In this document: piece by piece, positions 11,939 to 24,262 of the stretch | How positions within the stretch are numbered: the first letter of the stretch is position 1 | Layout: every line of letters begins with the position of its first letter | Origin: Antedon mediterranea | Taxonomy: Eukaryota; Echinodermata; Crinoidea; Comatulida; Antedonidae | Assembly (NCBI RefSeq): GCF_964355755.1 | Contig: NC_092680.1 | Location: 14,237,001-14,301,000 of the forward strand | Reading direction: 5' to 3' | DNA length: 64,000 nt | Position numbers and translations under genes: made by a program | The notes under the pieces: model-generated | What the model saw: only the letters and a program-made list of their open reading frames with translations | The model's database searches: none | What the model was told of the DNA's origin: nothing

Positions 11939-14900
11939 ATGACAGGAACAATGAAAACCGCCGCGGAACTTAGCTTCGAATACATAATATTGATAGGTGG
12001 TTTTGCTGCTATGGTATGTAGTATTTAAAATGTATAATAATTTAATGAACAGTCTAGCCTACTAGCTAGGCCTAGGCCTAGTAGTAGAGGCGGTAGCCGA
12101 TCACTCCGGCCGCGCTTCACTCCGGCCGCCGTATCAGTTTAACGCGATGTTATGCACTCTCCGGCCGCTATTCAATTCGACTTCCTGTGCAAAGGGGCCG
12201 TTAGTATGGAGCGCCCGTATTTACGTTTTTTATACTGTTCAGTGTTATAACAAATTCTTGGTGACCAAAAGAATTAAAAGAAAAAAGAATTTAAATGGAA
12301 CTAGGCTAGTTGAATATTTATTAGCAACAATTTTACTTTTTTCATTAACAATAACATTCGGCGCTACTGCAGTTTCACACCACACTGTTATATCTTCGAT
12401 TTCTCACCAAAATTTTTTCTCGCACTCACATCATACAATTTTGGGTCATTATGTAACATGTTCCCATGATTTAGCCACGGTTAAATTACATTTATCACAA
12501 TAAAAAATGCCTTTCAAAACAGCTCCTTTCCGCAAATACTTCGATCGAACTGTGGCCATTTTAGAATCAGAAAATTGCCAGAAATCAATGTATGTTTTAT
12601 TTTTTGTTTTTATTTTTAAACTGCAGTGTGGTTTTATAAAGAACCTGCTGTAGGCCTACATATCAAAAGGGCGACGATATGAGTCCGTACATATAACATT
12701 TTATTTTTTTTTAAACAATTCACAGTTTTAAAAATAATAAACCATATTTCAATTTAGATGTAAAACATATCGTCATCATCATCATAGCAAATATTGTTAT
12801 CTCACTGTATTGAAAAATAGAAAATTATTTGTTTATGTTTTAGTGAATGTATTGATTAGTGACCGAGATAATTTTCTTTGATAGGCCCTATTAATATGAA
12901 TAATAATAATGAAATATTAATTTAACCTCTATTACGCCAGCTGAAAACATTTCTATTTCAAAAGTAAATACATGTTTAATCGGACTTTATAACCCTACCC
13001 TCTATAGTTTCTAATATTTTTGGGCAAAATGAAGCATACATTCTGGCAATTAATTGTTAAATATAAGATGGCGAACATTTCGCAGTGTGTTGACACCGAG
13101 TTCAGTATTGTTTAAAATGTTTTAAAAACTATTGTTATTAAAAAAAAATTACTTCGTAAGTGGTCGAACCGTATAAACATGTCACATAATAAATATTATT
13201 TGTGAGTGTGAAAAAGGAAAGTTTAGGTGAGAAATCGAAGATATAACGGTGTGTGCGAAACTGCAGTAGTGCCTCTAACATTCAAAGAAGTTGGAACTGT
13301 TTTTTCTTTCAAACTAAACTTAACTTTTTCCTTTCAAATAATCAAATACCCGTCTAATTAATGCTTGAATAACAATATTTAATTTCTTTCTATGTACATT
13401 TTATAGCTTTACATTAACATTTAAAATTAGTTAAAAACCTTATTTTTATAACACTTTATCTTGCCAGTACCCATACTTACTTACTAATTATAGTTAATAA
13501 CAATATGTAAAATATTAATTTATTTATTTCAAATAATCAATTATTATTGATGTTTGTTATAGTTACAGTAATAACAATATTTACAATATTAATTAATTTA
13601 TTTATTTCAAATAATCAAATATCCGTCTAATTAATGTTTGAATAACAATATTTAATTTCTTTCTATGTACATTTTATGTTTAATGCTAGTACCCCATAAA
13701 AAATGAGATCGGGATCCCGATCGGGATGCGGTGGAATCCCACCGGGACGAACTCGGGATTTTTTTCGCAATATCGGGATAGACAGGATTTTTTTTAAAGA
13801 ATTGGGATCATGTTTGTAGACTACTGGATTTTGTAGGCAACATCGGGATCTTGTACGCGCGCAAGATCGGGATTGGCGGGATTTTGTTTATAAAATTACG
13901 GGATTTTGTACGCAAGATCGGGATTGACAGGATTATGTTTGTAGACTATGGTATTTTGTACGCAACATCGGGATTGGCAGGATTTTGTTTGTAAAAGTAA
14001 AGGATTTTGTACGCAAGATCAGGATTTTGTACGCAACATCGCAATTGTCGGGATTTTGTTTGTAAAAATACGGGATTTTTTACGCAAGATCGGGATTTTG
14101 TAGGCCTACGCAACATTGGGATTGGCGGGATTTTGTTTGTAAAAGTACGGAATCTTGTACGCCATAGCGGGATCTTGTTTATAGGGGATTTTCTACAGTA
14201 TTAGAAGATTGGTACTTTCCTGTAAGTTTTACAAAAATGTCTTAATTATGCTATGTTATAGAGTGTCTTTTTTATATTGTATCGGAGTTGTCAGTGATTA
14301 TTTTTACATTAGTATTGCGAAAAAAATGTTTCTTTTAATACGTAAAAGGTACATTAGTCGATAGGACTAGACATTTTACACTATCCTACAATTTTTACTG
14401 TAGGATAGGGACAATGTAGTAAATCTTATTTGCATTCCATGTTTTAATACTAAAACGATGGCCTAAGCACCTTTACTTCTTCTGCCTCTAGCTTATGGAA
14501 TGACTTACCCGCCTCTATTAGGTCGTTTTCTTCCAATTCCACCTTCAAATCTTCCTTATCTTTTTCTTTAGAACTAAGCTCTCATACTGTGCCTTTAATC
14601 ACTTTTCTTTAAATCCATTTAAAGCACAGATAACTATATTGTCACAGAAGACTTCATACAATAACTGCGTGGTCTCTTTATTTTTATTTTCTATGGTTGA
14701 TATGTGATTACTAATCAGCATGGAAGGAATAAGTATAACATAAACCCCACACTCTCCTAATAAAGGATAACACCTGGAATTGTATCAAGAATTAATATAT
14801 CATTTTTGTACAGTCCAATTTACAATGATTTTATATTTAATTTATATATGATAAAAATAATATGACATAGGGTACATTGCAATCAATTACATTAATTAAT

Positions 14901-17900
14901 CACATTACCAATTAATATACTATCCTATTACATTGGATAAAACACATAAATTATTTTGTTTTAGCATTAGAGCTAATTTAAAACACTTGCGATGTTGTTT
15001 TGATCCTGAAATTGAAAAAATATACTGTATGTTACAAATGTTTATTTTGATTCTCTACAAAAAACGTGTCTCGGTTGTAAAAGACTCATTGGGCGCTCCA
15101 TAGCTGCGGCCGGAATGAATCGCGGCCGGATTGAAGCGCGGCCGGAGTGAAGCGCGGCCGGACTGAAGCGCGGCCGGAGTGATCTGTATTCGTAGAGGCT
15201 AGGCCTAATAAATGTAGACAATCGGGGCCAAAAGACGATCAGGGCCACGGACGATCGGGGTCATCATAGACAATCGGGCACATAAAAAAATGGGCCCGAT
15301 CATTTTATACGTTTGGCCCTATTGATCGTCTTTTAGGCGTTGGGCCCGAACGTCCACAGAGTTTTTTTTAAAATAAAATGGAAATCCCGGTCAAAAACAT
15401 GTAACTGTTGAGGACATTTGCCAAAAATCCTGTCAGCAAAAACATGTAGCACAAAATCTACGCATGATTAAATAGAAATAATAATTAATTGATCAAATTA
15501 TGTAATTAGGGAAGATAATTAGGTGATAAAGGATAAAAATTTATGAATAAAAAGGTAGAAAACGAACGCAAGCTCTCAAAATATTCCGTTAAATAAGTAC
15601 AGTACGAAAAGGTAAATCAATGAAAGACTATACTCAACAGTTAAAGTTCCATTCGAATACAAGATCAACCATGTACAATCAATAATTTGGTTACTGTAAT
15701 AACACAGTGGCGATTTTAATTAAAAGTTTTTTTTCTTTTTTTCTCCGCTTAAAATCCATAAAAAAAAAACACCACAATGTATAAGCATATGCGCCATGAC
15801 TGCACCGCAGAAAAATGTTGGTGATTAAACGGCTACTGTATGAATATATACTGTGGTATTTTTTTCGTATGTATGGTGCCATTGATTCAGATTTCCAATA
15901 AACATTGAAAAAATAAACTGCACAGGTTTTTGTCTTTGGTGGTTTTTTTTTTGTATTATTAAATAAATTTTTTTCTACTGCAGATAGTAATAGTTTTGCT
16001 CATTTTTGCCAAACGACAAATCATGAGATTTGCTTTGAAGTCAAGCAGAGGTCCACATACATCTATAGGGAAAGGATTATCCAAGGTTCAACAGAACACG
16101 GTAGAACGTAAAATACAAAGAATTATCAGCATCAAACACGAACCAAATCTATTACAAAAAGATGATTACAGAATTGATAAATATATAGGAGGAGATGTTA
16201 CTGCCGATGGTAAATATAAATCCAGTATAGTACTGTATATAAATTTATGACCCAAGCAAATATTTGTGCCAATTTTTAGGATCATTTAATTAAAGGCTAT
16301 AATTTGATACTGTACTTTTTTGTAAAATAATAGTATAATAAAAATAGGATTATGTGATTTAGTATTAAGCATAAGCTTAATAATATTTAGTCCAAAATAC
16401 AACTCTCAACCATTATGCATACACTGTAAGTCTTATGCATTCCAGTCTAGTCTTACTGTTTTACACAAACACTGGTAAAACTTTTATTATCCCACAATTT
16501 AAGTAATATTTTACAGTACCCAGGCACTACATTAGTATAGTTTTAAGTATAGTTAAGTAATTATAAATAGGCCTATAATTACTTTCGTAATTTAAGGATA
16601 ACCTAGGGTAGACCTAGGCTATCCATTGGAGATGACTTGGTGGAACACTACTACTGTAACTACACACACTACAGGGCGTTTGTAACGTTCAACATCTGGT
16701 AGAAAATTCCCTTCTTTGGTGACTTGACGTGCACATGATTTGGTAAATTTTAAATTGCAACACAATCAACTTTGCCAATGGCACGATTAACTTTTCCAAT
16801 GGCACGATCAACTCTGCCATGACACGATCAACTTTGCCAATGGCATGATCAACTCTGCCATGACACGATCAACTTTTCCAATGGCACGATCAACTTTGCC
16901 AATGGCATGATCAACTTTGCCAATGGCACGATCAACTTTGCCAATGGCACGATCAACTTTGCCAATGATCAACCATATGTATTGCATTTTTTACAAATTC
17001 TTTTATATTTTCCAGAGAAATGTACATATATTTACAGAATGATGGCAGTTGATAAATTTAAACAGTTTGGTAAGTCATTTAGTTCTTTTCCATGGAAAGC
17101 CAAACCTACCAAAAATACATAATACACCTGTCTGACTAAATTGAACGTAAATATATGGCTACTGAAGAACGAAATTAAACGTATACAAATGTATGGACAT
17201 TATCAACTAAATGTCTTTATTTCTTTATCAGCCGTACCAACAGTCACTTCTTTGTGGACTTGGTCTTTACCAATTACAATCCAATCATATATAAACCGTG
17301 ATGTGTATACATGGCTTGGTCTACTACTACTGCTTGATATTGTTGAAAAAAATGTTATAATCTTCAATTCAATTGGTTTATTTTTCCGTTTTTCTTTTTC
17401 ATCAATTAGGCAATATAAAGCCATATTCCATTAGTATTTGATTCAGAAAGTCATTGACAATGGCCGAATAGATAAAAAAATCTGATTGGATAAAGTATGA
17501 TCCGCAGTGGATTGTGGGTTTGTGTCTTATTCTGTACCTGTGATGTTTATTTATATAAAAGTATCTCGTTATGAGATCCCGCTTCGTGAATAAAATACTG
17601 AAATATGAGGCCGTATTAATTTGATCTCTGGTGCATGTGCGTACAATTGAGGGACTAGTTCTGTACCGCCGTACCACGCCGAGAATGTTAAAGAGTTGCT
17701 ATCCAATCGCGTTTGAACAATACCATGAAAGCCCCAGTGGTGTAATGGTTAGGACATCTGCATATCAAGCAGAAGGTTCCGGGTTCAAGTCGGGGCGACT
17801 TTTTCTCATTCTCACAGATTTCCTCATCTTTATCGTTTCAAATTAATTAAATTTCAGTATATCACCGGGCGGTTTAGAATTTATTCTGTGCCTGTGATGT

Positions 17901-20900
17901 ATATGATATATTTATATTATACTATAACAATCTATGTCAAATATTCAAGTAATTCTGTAAACAATAAAATAATGCTAAAGAACTATTGAGTAAAAAATGT
18001 ACAAACACACTCGTCAAAATCCATCGTTATACGCACAAAACTATCAACTTTTAAACCCAGTTTTCTCGAAACATACTTATTAAGTGCCTTAACTTGATTT
18101 TTAATAACTTATACAATAACTAACCATGTGTTAGATATTAGGTGAATGATTTAAGTTATCATGGAACTGTATGAGATAAGATTGAATGGTTTTGTATGAA
18201 TGAATTATTGGTGGATGGTATGCATTATGTATTTTTGGCTTTCCATACTTTTCAGAACTACATACGTGGTGTACCGCAACCTTTATATCAGAAACTTTCA
18301 AATGATAATTTTTAGCATTTTTACTATATTACTATATTACAATTTTATTTTATTTAAAAGATAAGGAAATGGAAGAGCTTCATCCAGGCCTAGCAAGAGG
18401 ACCTTGTGAAGAGATTCGTAGGTATCTGGAAGGGTTATCAAAGGAGGTTTTGAAGGGAGCTGGCTCATCTTTAATTGCTGCATTTGCTGATTCATATGAA
18501 CATGCAAGGTTTGGTTATAAGGTAAGAAACAAATAGTAAGAATACTACCTTTTCCATTAACAAAAAAATCAATTTCATTTCATTTTTAATAGTTTTTCAT
18601 GTGCATCTATTATATGTGAAGTTCTGCACAGTATAAAAAGATGACGATGATGATTACATACCTGCCAACATTTCAGAATTCAAAATCGGTAGTTACTTGA
18701 TATGTAACTATAGATGACACTTTGCGGACGAAGCGACACAACCAATCTTTGGCTGGGGACCGTCTAGTGTCTGGGTACAAGAGCCGAAGGCCCTGGAAAA
18801 TTTTGTTTTTCAACGTTTCAACAGAGAGATTTGGGACCGTTTAATTATGATCATTTCAGACATGCCTACTATTAAACAGCTTCTGTAAAGGCAGTGTGAA
18901 CAAAAATTCTATCTAGAGTTCAAGGAATATTATAGTTATACTAACTTTTTTTCCGGTGGTAAAAACACAGGTGACGTAACATTTTTGCGTGTTCTGTGGG
19001 AACAGCCGATTGTTTGATTGTAGTGTTTTGCATTCAATATGTGTACTGTATAGCATAATATAGACGCACTCAACCAATTGGTAATTTAAAACATTTACTA
19101 ACATGTATTAAATGCAATAATAACAAACAACGATGTGCAGGGAAGCGTAACCAACAGAAATAACATAGCGCGGCGAGCATTTTCAACTCGATTGAAAGTA
19201 CTCTTTTTAAAATCAAAACGACACCAGTTTAATCATTGGTTGATCTTTTTCATGCATCCATGTATAATTCATATATTATTTCATTTTATTACTACCATAC
19301 GTTGAATAGGATAGTAAAATTATGTCAAAGGTAAGATTTTATTTTTATATTTTGACTATTATGCTGTTGTATGCATTTTATGTTGTTTTGATTTGGAACT
19401 GTAACAAACTTATTAATTATGTTTCCGAGTTGTTGTACTTAGTTTCTGTTATTTAACCAAGCTGTAAGTAGCTGATTTGTTTCTGCTGTTGTTTTTGCAT
19501 CTCTGACATGCTAAGATTTCAAAAAGAGAATCCATTGGATTTGATCAGTGAAAACATGTATGAAGAAGAACCAGCTGAAGTTGTCAAAACGTGCAGCTCG
19601 TAAAATCCGACATTATAATGTCAATGTAATGATGTCATTTTAAAAGTATGCGTATACAGATGGGGATTTGTTTGAATGTAAATAGACATTTCTGATGGAA
19701 TGATAGGACATACAAGCTACTGTATAGATAATTTAAAACGTCTTTCATTTATTCTCAATATATCTCAGATGCATTACCGTACACATATTTCTAACAAATA
19801 ATCAAATAATTTTCTATTAGATTTCAAACATTATTCTTTATAAAAAGTGTTGTTGTATTTCATTTCGTAGTTCTGTAAGTATACCACCATAGGCAGTGTT
19901 AAAAGGCGGATTAGCAATACAAAAATCGCTATAGTCAACTGAAACAGATTTATGCTAATTAGTTCCACGTCTTTATAGTTGTTCACATTAATTATTCAAA
20001 ATCATACAATCTATGACAATGACAATCTTGATAATGTCGTTAGGAGTGTAATAAAACATTTATTTAATATCATATAACCAAAAATCCTCCAATTAAATGA
20101 AAAGAATTTATGAAAATGCACTCGCTATATAATATTGTGTTTATATGTTTGATTTTTGTGTGCTACACAATGCTTTCAGCTTTTGCTGCTTTTTTTGTAT
20201 TACTTTTTATACCACAATAAATAAATATCAAATCATCTACTCGGGTGTGTTATAATCGTTTTCTGATGGCTTTAGACTATATTACCAAGGTATATGTGAA
20301 TCTTTTATGCTCCGTTAACTTGCCTTGAAATGAACATTCATTCAATTGTACTGAGCTGAATTTTCGTGTTGATTGCTGTTTTAATTAATTTGTTGTATTG
20401 AGTGAATGAAAATAATAATATCTTTTACTTAAAACAAATTTATTTAGTAAGTTTTTTTTATAGTTTTTTTTAAATTTGTTCTTGTTAAGCCTTATGTAAC
20501 TGTTTTACTGTAAGATGTATTATTGTTTTAAAATAGGAAATTGTATTATCCACGACCAATTATTGTTTACTACTGTTGATTTTAATTTGTATACTTTGTT
20601 TTTGCAGCCATTTGGGGAAAAAGAATATAATGATTATGTTGCCATGTTTAATGAAATGATTAAATGGTAAGTTTACTAATTATGAAGTGGGTGTCTAGAA
20701 AACAAAGATCGCATATGTTTTCTAGATCTGAGTTTTCTAGAGACCCATTATAATGAAATAGTTCAAAATAGAGACAAAATGGTGATGATGATAAAGTCTC
20801 ATTTTTTTTCCAGCATTAGAGACAAAACTTACAGAGCTAAGAAAACAAAGGAAACAGTGAAGCGACATAGTGTTGGTAGTGCCCGCTCTATTGTCTCAGT

Positions 20901-22909
20901 TCCAGAAACAACTAAACATGTATGTACTTACTTATCTTTCGCAGACTTACCATTTTTTAAATAAATGTTGAAAAGCGTGAATTACTTGCTTTTTCATCAA
21001 TACAGTAAATTTAAATATGTTATAGCTCCTTATAATGAAAAGTGATACTCATGATTAAATCGTTTTCTGGAAGCTGTTGAATTGTAGATAAAAATTCATG
21101 TACAAATTTTGCGCATCGGATGTTGTGATGTCATCATATGACCAGTTGAATTATAAGAGTCATATTTTCATATTTCGCGTTATAGTTCTTCACATTTAAA
21201 AGAGGGCGCATCTATATTCTACGTATCCAAATTTCTTCAACACGTTAATATCTTGTTGCTCAGACAATATTTATCCGAAATTGCTATCTTCATCTTTCAT
21301 TTTGATGACGTCATCATGTTAAAAATTAGAATTAAAAGCGGGTCCGATATTTACAACTAAGATACACTGTATGTAGTATTTACACAACATTTAGTGTATA
21401 CTGTAGGCCTATATACTTGGACACAAAATAGAGAGCACACTTAAAACAATGTGCTTGATATTCAGATCATAATAGCATATCAATCTTTTTTCTCTGCGTA
21501 TTTTCTAAAACAGGCTTAACGTACGTGCATATTTGTGGTGCGGATAACTAACTTGTCAAAGTGACGAGTTCAAGTCTAGTTTGTGATTTGTAATTTTAAA
21601 ACATATTTTGATTGTCCCGGTTTTTTGATACGAGTAGTTTTAAAAAACCTACTTCTTTTCAAATTCACCCGTTTGTTTTTGGCATTACTATTCAGTTGTT
21701 AGTTGCTATTGTTAGTCATCTGAAACTATTATATTTAAAAGGCAGGTTACATAACCATTACACCAAATTCACATACACGTGGTTATAGTGAAATTAGTCT
21801 AATCACACACAGCATTAAGATACAAATTTAACCCTTTCTTTTATTTTCCGGTGAAATCTTACGTACAGTAGGTTCTCGCAGTGTCGTTCTAGTTTGAGTA
21901 TGTAAGGCATCAGTACCACCACACAGAACAAATTTGGCTGCTTCTCAATGTATAAGATTATTATTGTTAATTTGTATGTAATAATATGATATTTTTGAAT
22001 ACTTTTATTTTTTTATATAGTTTGAAGGCACTGTATCAATCATTGTTACAGTACTAAATTAATTTTAAAATTGTACTGTTTAAATAGCCATGGTTGTTGG
22101 ATGTAGAATTGAAATAAAACAAATTAATTTTAATAAAATTACATATAAAAAGCCCTGTATAGAATATACAAAAATACTCTAATAAAACGAAAATAACAAC
22201 CCAAAGACCACAGACTGGTGATACATAATGATCGCCTGTGCTTCCGACATCAAGCATCAAGGACACAGGCTTTTTTTCCATTCTATAGCAATCGGGTTAC
22301 TCCGTGTCTGGGACCAGCTTCCCAGACCGTTGACAGCTGATGCTGCAGTCCTAGACTAGAAAGCCCATCAGCCTTCATTAGAAAAGTTCATATTCATTTT
22401 GATTTGCTGTAACTGTATTTTGTCTTTATGTCTTTTATGTGTAAACTGACTTTGGGGTTGGGTCAACCGGCTCAAATAGACCAAATAAATAATGAAATGA
22501 AATAAAATAACAAAAACTCATGGAGTAAAAATCCTCAGTTTGCATCAATTGAAAGATAACAGTATTCGATCCATTCCACTCATTCATTATTTGTATAATA
22601 CCCTAATGAAGCATTACAGTGTATTTATGGTCATGATTTAGTAGAAAATAACTGCTTTTAATTTTTTTTTTTTCGCAGTCCCGGTTAAAAAAGCAATCTT
22701 CAATTACAGAGGAAGCGATAAGGTTTGAAGAATCGGTTCTCAAACGAATCAGCTCGGAACACAGTAGCGACACGGACAAAAATCGTACAGGAGTCTCACA
22801 AACTTCTTTACATAAAAGTGAAGAACTTCAACCACTCATGGATGTGAAGTCAAAAAGAAAAGGTTCACACACTTCTTCTCAAGTAAACAATGAAGAATAC
22901 AGTGTATAA
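11939..22909 (+). CDS. C1orf43: C1orf43 (NICE-3) homologue, single-pass membrane protein
   Basis: Exons: 11939-12013, 15984-16209, 17016-17069, 18361-18521, 20608-20666, 20814-20919, 22679-22909; all GT..AG and in phase, giving 303 residues (human about 253). Exon 1 supplies a hydrophobic EYIILIGGFAAM that continues as IVIVLLIFAKRQIMRFALKS in exon 2: an N-terminal membrane anchor followed by the family signature KRQIMRFA(L/M)KS. Exon 3 gives CTYIYRMMAVDKF (human CYNYLYRMKALDA); exon 4 gives LIAAFADSYEHARFGYK. The C-terminus is Ser/Lys-rich and ends NNEEYSV. Human C1orf43 is Golgi/mitochondria-associated and was found as a regulator of phagocytosis; its biochemistry is unknown. The start is the first ATG in exon 1; ATG 5 is an alternative. 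A polyadenylation signal is at 23206-23211. Confidence 0.93.
12040..12180. repeat. AGGCCTAG run and CGGCCG-rich short repeat
   Basis: CTAGGCCTAGGCCTAG is followed by repeated TCACTCCGGCCGC. The latter is the inverse of the array at 15095-15190. Both lie in intron 1 of the C1orf43 homologue. Confidence 0.55.
12360..13275. mobile_element. Non-autonomous DNA transposon with ~48-bp inverted repeats and 8-bp target duplication
   Basis: The left end GGCGCTACTGCAGTTTCACA..TCGATTTCTCACC (12360-12408) is mirrored by GGTGAGAAATCGA..GAAACTGCAGTAGTGCC (13227-13273). TAACATTC lies directly before it (12352-12359) and again at 13276-13283. Eight-base duplications suit hAT or P families. The inside is AT-rich and non-coding. 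Confidence 0.75.
13700..14200 (+). repeat. Minisatellite with ATCGGGATT / TTTTGTACGCAA units
   Basis: CGGGATTTTGTTTGTAAAA and GGATTTTGTACGCAAGATC alternate about ten times with variable spacing, between sequences that do not contain the motif. It lies in intron 1 of the C1orf43 homologue. The 65-residue open frame here is repeat translation only. Confidence 0.8.
14474..14580 (+). mobile_element. LINE C-terminal remnant
   Basis: One frame reads SSASSLWNDLPASIRSFSSN then STFKSSL, the motif (LWN-LP-IR...FKSxL) near the C-terminus of many CR1/L2/Jockey ORF2 proteins. No other part of the element is left. Confidence 0.5.
15095..15190. repeat. GCGGCCGGAGTGAA minisatellite
   Basis: About five copies of a 15-bp GC-rich unit (GCGGCCGGAGTGAAGC and variants). 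It is inverted relative to the similar stretch at 12095-12175. Confidence 0.75.
16760..16976 (+). repeat. 21-bp minisatellite upstream of C1orf43 exon 3
   Basis: ATCAACTTTGCCAATGGCAC G repeats about ten times with variants (ACTCTGCCATGAC). It ends 40 bp before the acceptor of the 54-nt exon 3. Confidence 0.85.
17731..17798 (+). pseudogene. tRNA-like sequence with pol III boxes, probably a degenerate tRNA
   Basis: GCCCCAGTGGTGTAATGGTT matches a tRNA acceptor start and A box (TGGTGTAATGG). TCTGC and GCAGA form a 5-bp anticodon stem around the loop ATATCAA, so the anticodon would be AUC. GGTTCAAGTC resembles a B box and a T5 terminator follows. The 3' T stem and acceptor are about five bases short, so cloverleaf pairing fails there. 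It lies in intron 3 of the C1orf43 homologue; similar 24-bp words (TTCTGTACCTGTGATGT) flank it near 17530 and 17880. It could be a SINE head. Confidence 0.45.
18522..20607. other. Intron 4 of the C1orf43 homologue
   Basis: No exon, RNA gene or tandem array is seen. The sequence is AT-rich with no recognised transposon. Confidence 0.5.
21060..21600 (+). repeat. Unclassified interspersed repeat (copy 1; inverted copy at 30330-30965)
   Basis: Blocks such as CGGATGTTGTGATGTCATCA, TGATGACGTCATCATG, AAGCGGGTCCG and GGATAACTAACTTGTCAAAG recur in the same order, reverse complemented, at 30330-30965. GTCAAAGTGACGAGTTCAAG near 21555 has hairpin character. No coding potential. It lies in intron 6 of the C1orf43 homologue. 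Confidence 0.65.
22255..22400 (+). mobile_element. Possible LINE 3' remnant
   Basis: One frame reads FHSIAIGLLRVWDQLPRPLT, reminiscent of the FxxRxIxxWNxLP motif near the end of some LINE ORF2 proteins; an AAATAAATAATGAAATGAAA tail follows at 22480-22505. Weak. Confidence 0.3.
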
Positions 22910-23205
22910 TGATTCAAATATTACACAAATTTGTAGTCAATTGAATAAGGACTTAGAGCAGTCGTGAACGGTTATGAACACTCACTAGCTAAACCAAGGG
23001 AGGCCCAAAAGAAAAAATATTAAACTTCTGCCACTGACTATAGTACAACAAAAATCAACAATTGAATGGCATAGTATAAAACTGACTCTAAATAACGAGA
23101 GGCAAGCCATGATTCAATGATCTTTATTTGATCATCATCAGGAATGGTTTCTTAGAACTGTGTGCCCATTATTTTTAATGTATTATAATACTGTAAAAGA
23201 AAAAT

Positions 23206-23211
23206 AATAAA
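23206..23211 (+). terminator. Polyadenylation signal AATAAA of the C1orf43 homologue
   Basis: First AATAAA after the stop codon at 22909, about 300 bp downstream. Confidence 0.5.
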
Positions 23212-23619
23212 ATTAACTAACAGTAACCCATGTTTTTCTGTCTTAATGTGGTTAAACTAATTGGCATGGAATGAGTAATTTGCATGGAATGAGTAAGTAT
23301 ACGAAAAGCGCACTCAAAACAATTTATCAAGAATCAAATTTGGAACTATTCACGGCCATTGATTTTGTTATACACAAAGTATTCTTTCACTTTTAAATAT
23401 CTGTAAGCTAAAAAAATGGAAGCATACTGTTTATGGAACTTTATTGTGGTAAGAATTTGCAAAAATAGAAGATGCTAAACACAAATTGTGCTGTGTGAAT
23501 ATTAATCTAGGGTGCACATCAGAAAGTGACAACGTGCATGTACATGTTAATCAGTCGGCAGTTTAAAACATTTCAAGGAAAAAATATGAATAAAACTACA
23601 GCTACTTACGGACACAATA

Positions 23620-23698
23620 AAAGTGCACAGAGTGGTGGTAGTCAAAGTGCACAGAGTTGTGGTAGTCAAAGTGCTCAGAGTGGTGGTAGTCAAAGTTA
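23620..23698. repeat. 24-bp minisatellite, three units
   Basis: GTGCACAGAGTGGTGGTAGT CAAA repeated three times with single-base changes. Three open units on the minus strand give the residues DYHHSVHF, which I treat as noise. Confidence 0.8.
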
Positions 23699-24191
23699 GA
23701 TAATGTGTGCGAAAGTATAAAATACCAAACTATATTTTTAGTGTATTTTTTGTTGTGTATATTTTGTTTGTTAATTATGCTTAGAATAAATCGAATGAAA
23801 AACATGACCTAAATCATACAAATGACCTCATATTGCTCACACATTTTCCGTAATATTTGGATTCGTTTTGTTGTGTGTGTTTATTTTTATTCATGTACAT
23901 TTTCTTTTGTTTCAATGGTTTTTGATATACAGTATTGCAATTTTTTTGTGGGAGTTTTGTTATCTTTTTTGCTACTTTTTAATTATATTGTTTTTTTGCT
24001 TTAAGCGGTGATACTTACATTGGTACTACACATTTCGCGGATTCAAACTTAAATGCACTATGCATTTATATCAATGGCCACAGCATTTTACTCACTTAGC
24101 TACTGTAGCCATGATTTACGAAATTAATTTTCTTCAAAGGATAGGTGTAATTAAGTAAAGCTTCCAACAATGGCCGGCTGCCGAGACTAAA

Positions 24192-24262
24192 CACTGTTTA
24201 AATTTGGGGACCCAGCATGGTATTTGTAGATCCGGCCATGGCGGTACACAACAGAGGAGGTT
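24192..24262 (-). repeat. Dispersed repeat copy, inverted relative to 8690-8757
   Basis: GATCCGGCCATGGCGGTACA reads as the reverse complement of TGTACCGCAATGGCCGGATC in AK6 intron 2, with further similarity on both sides. Confidence 0.45.

Noticed and set aside
12147-12503. 118-codon plus-strand frame
   Set aside because: It spans repeat sequence and the end of a transposon; no domain, and a border of two unrelated sequences runs through it.
17221-17434. Possible extra C1orf43 exon after the acceptor at 17232
   Set aside because: Exon 3 joins exon 4 directly in phase and the product matches the human length without a gap; the extra sequence has no similarity.
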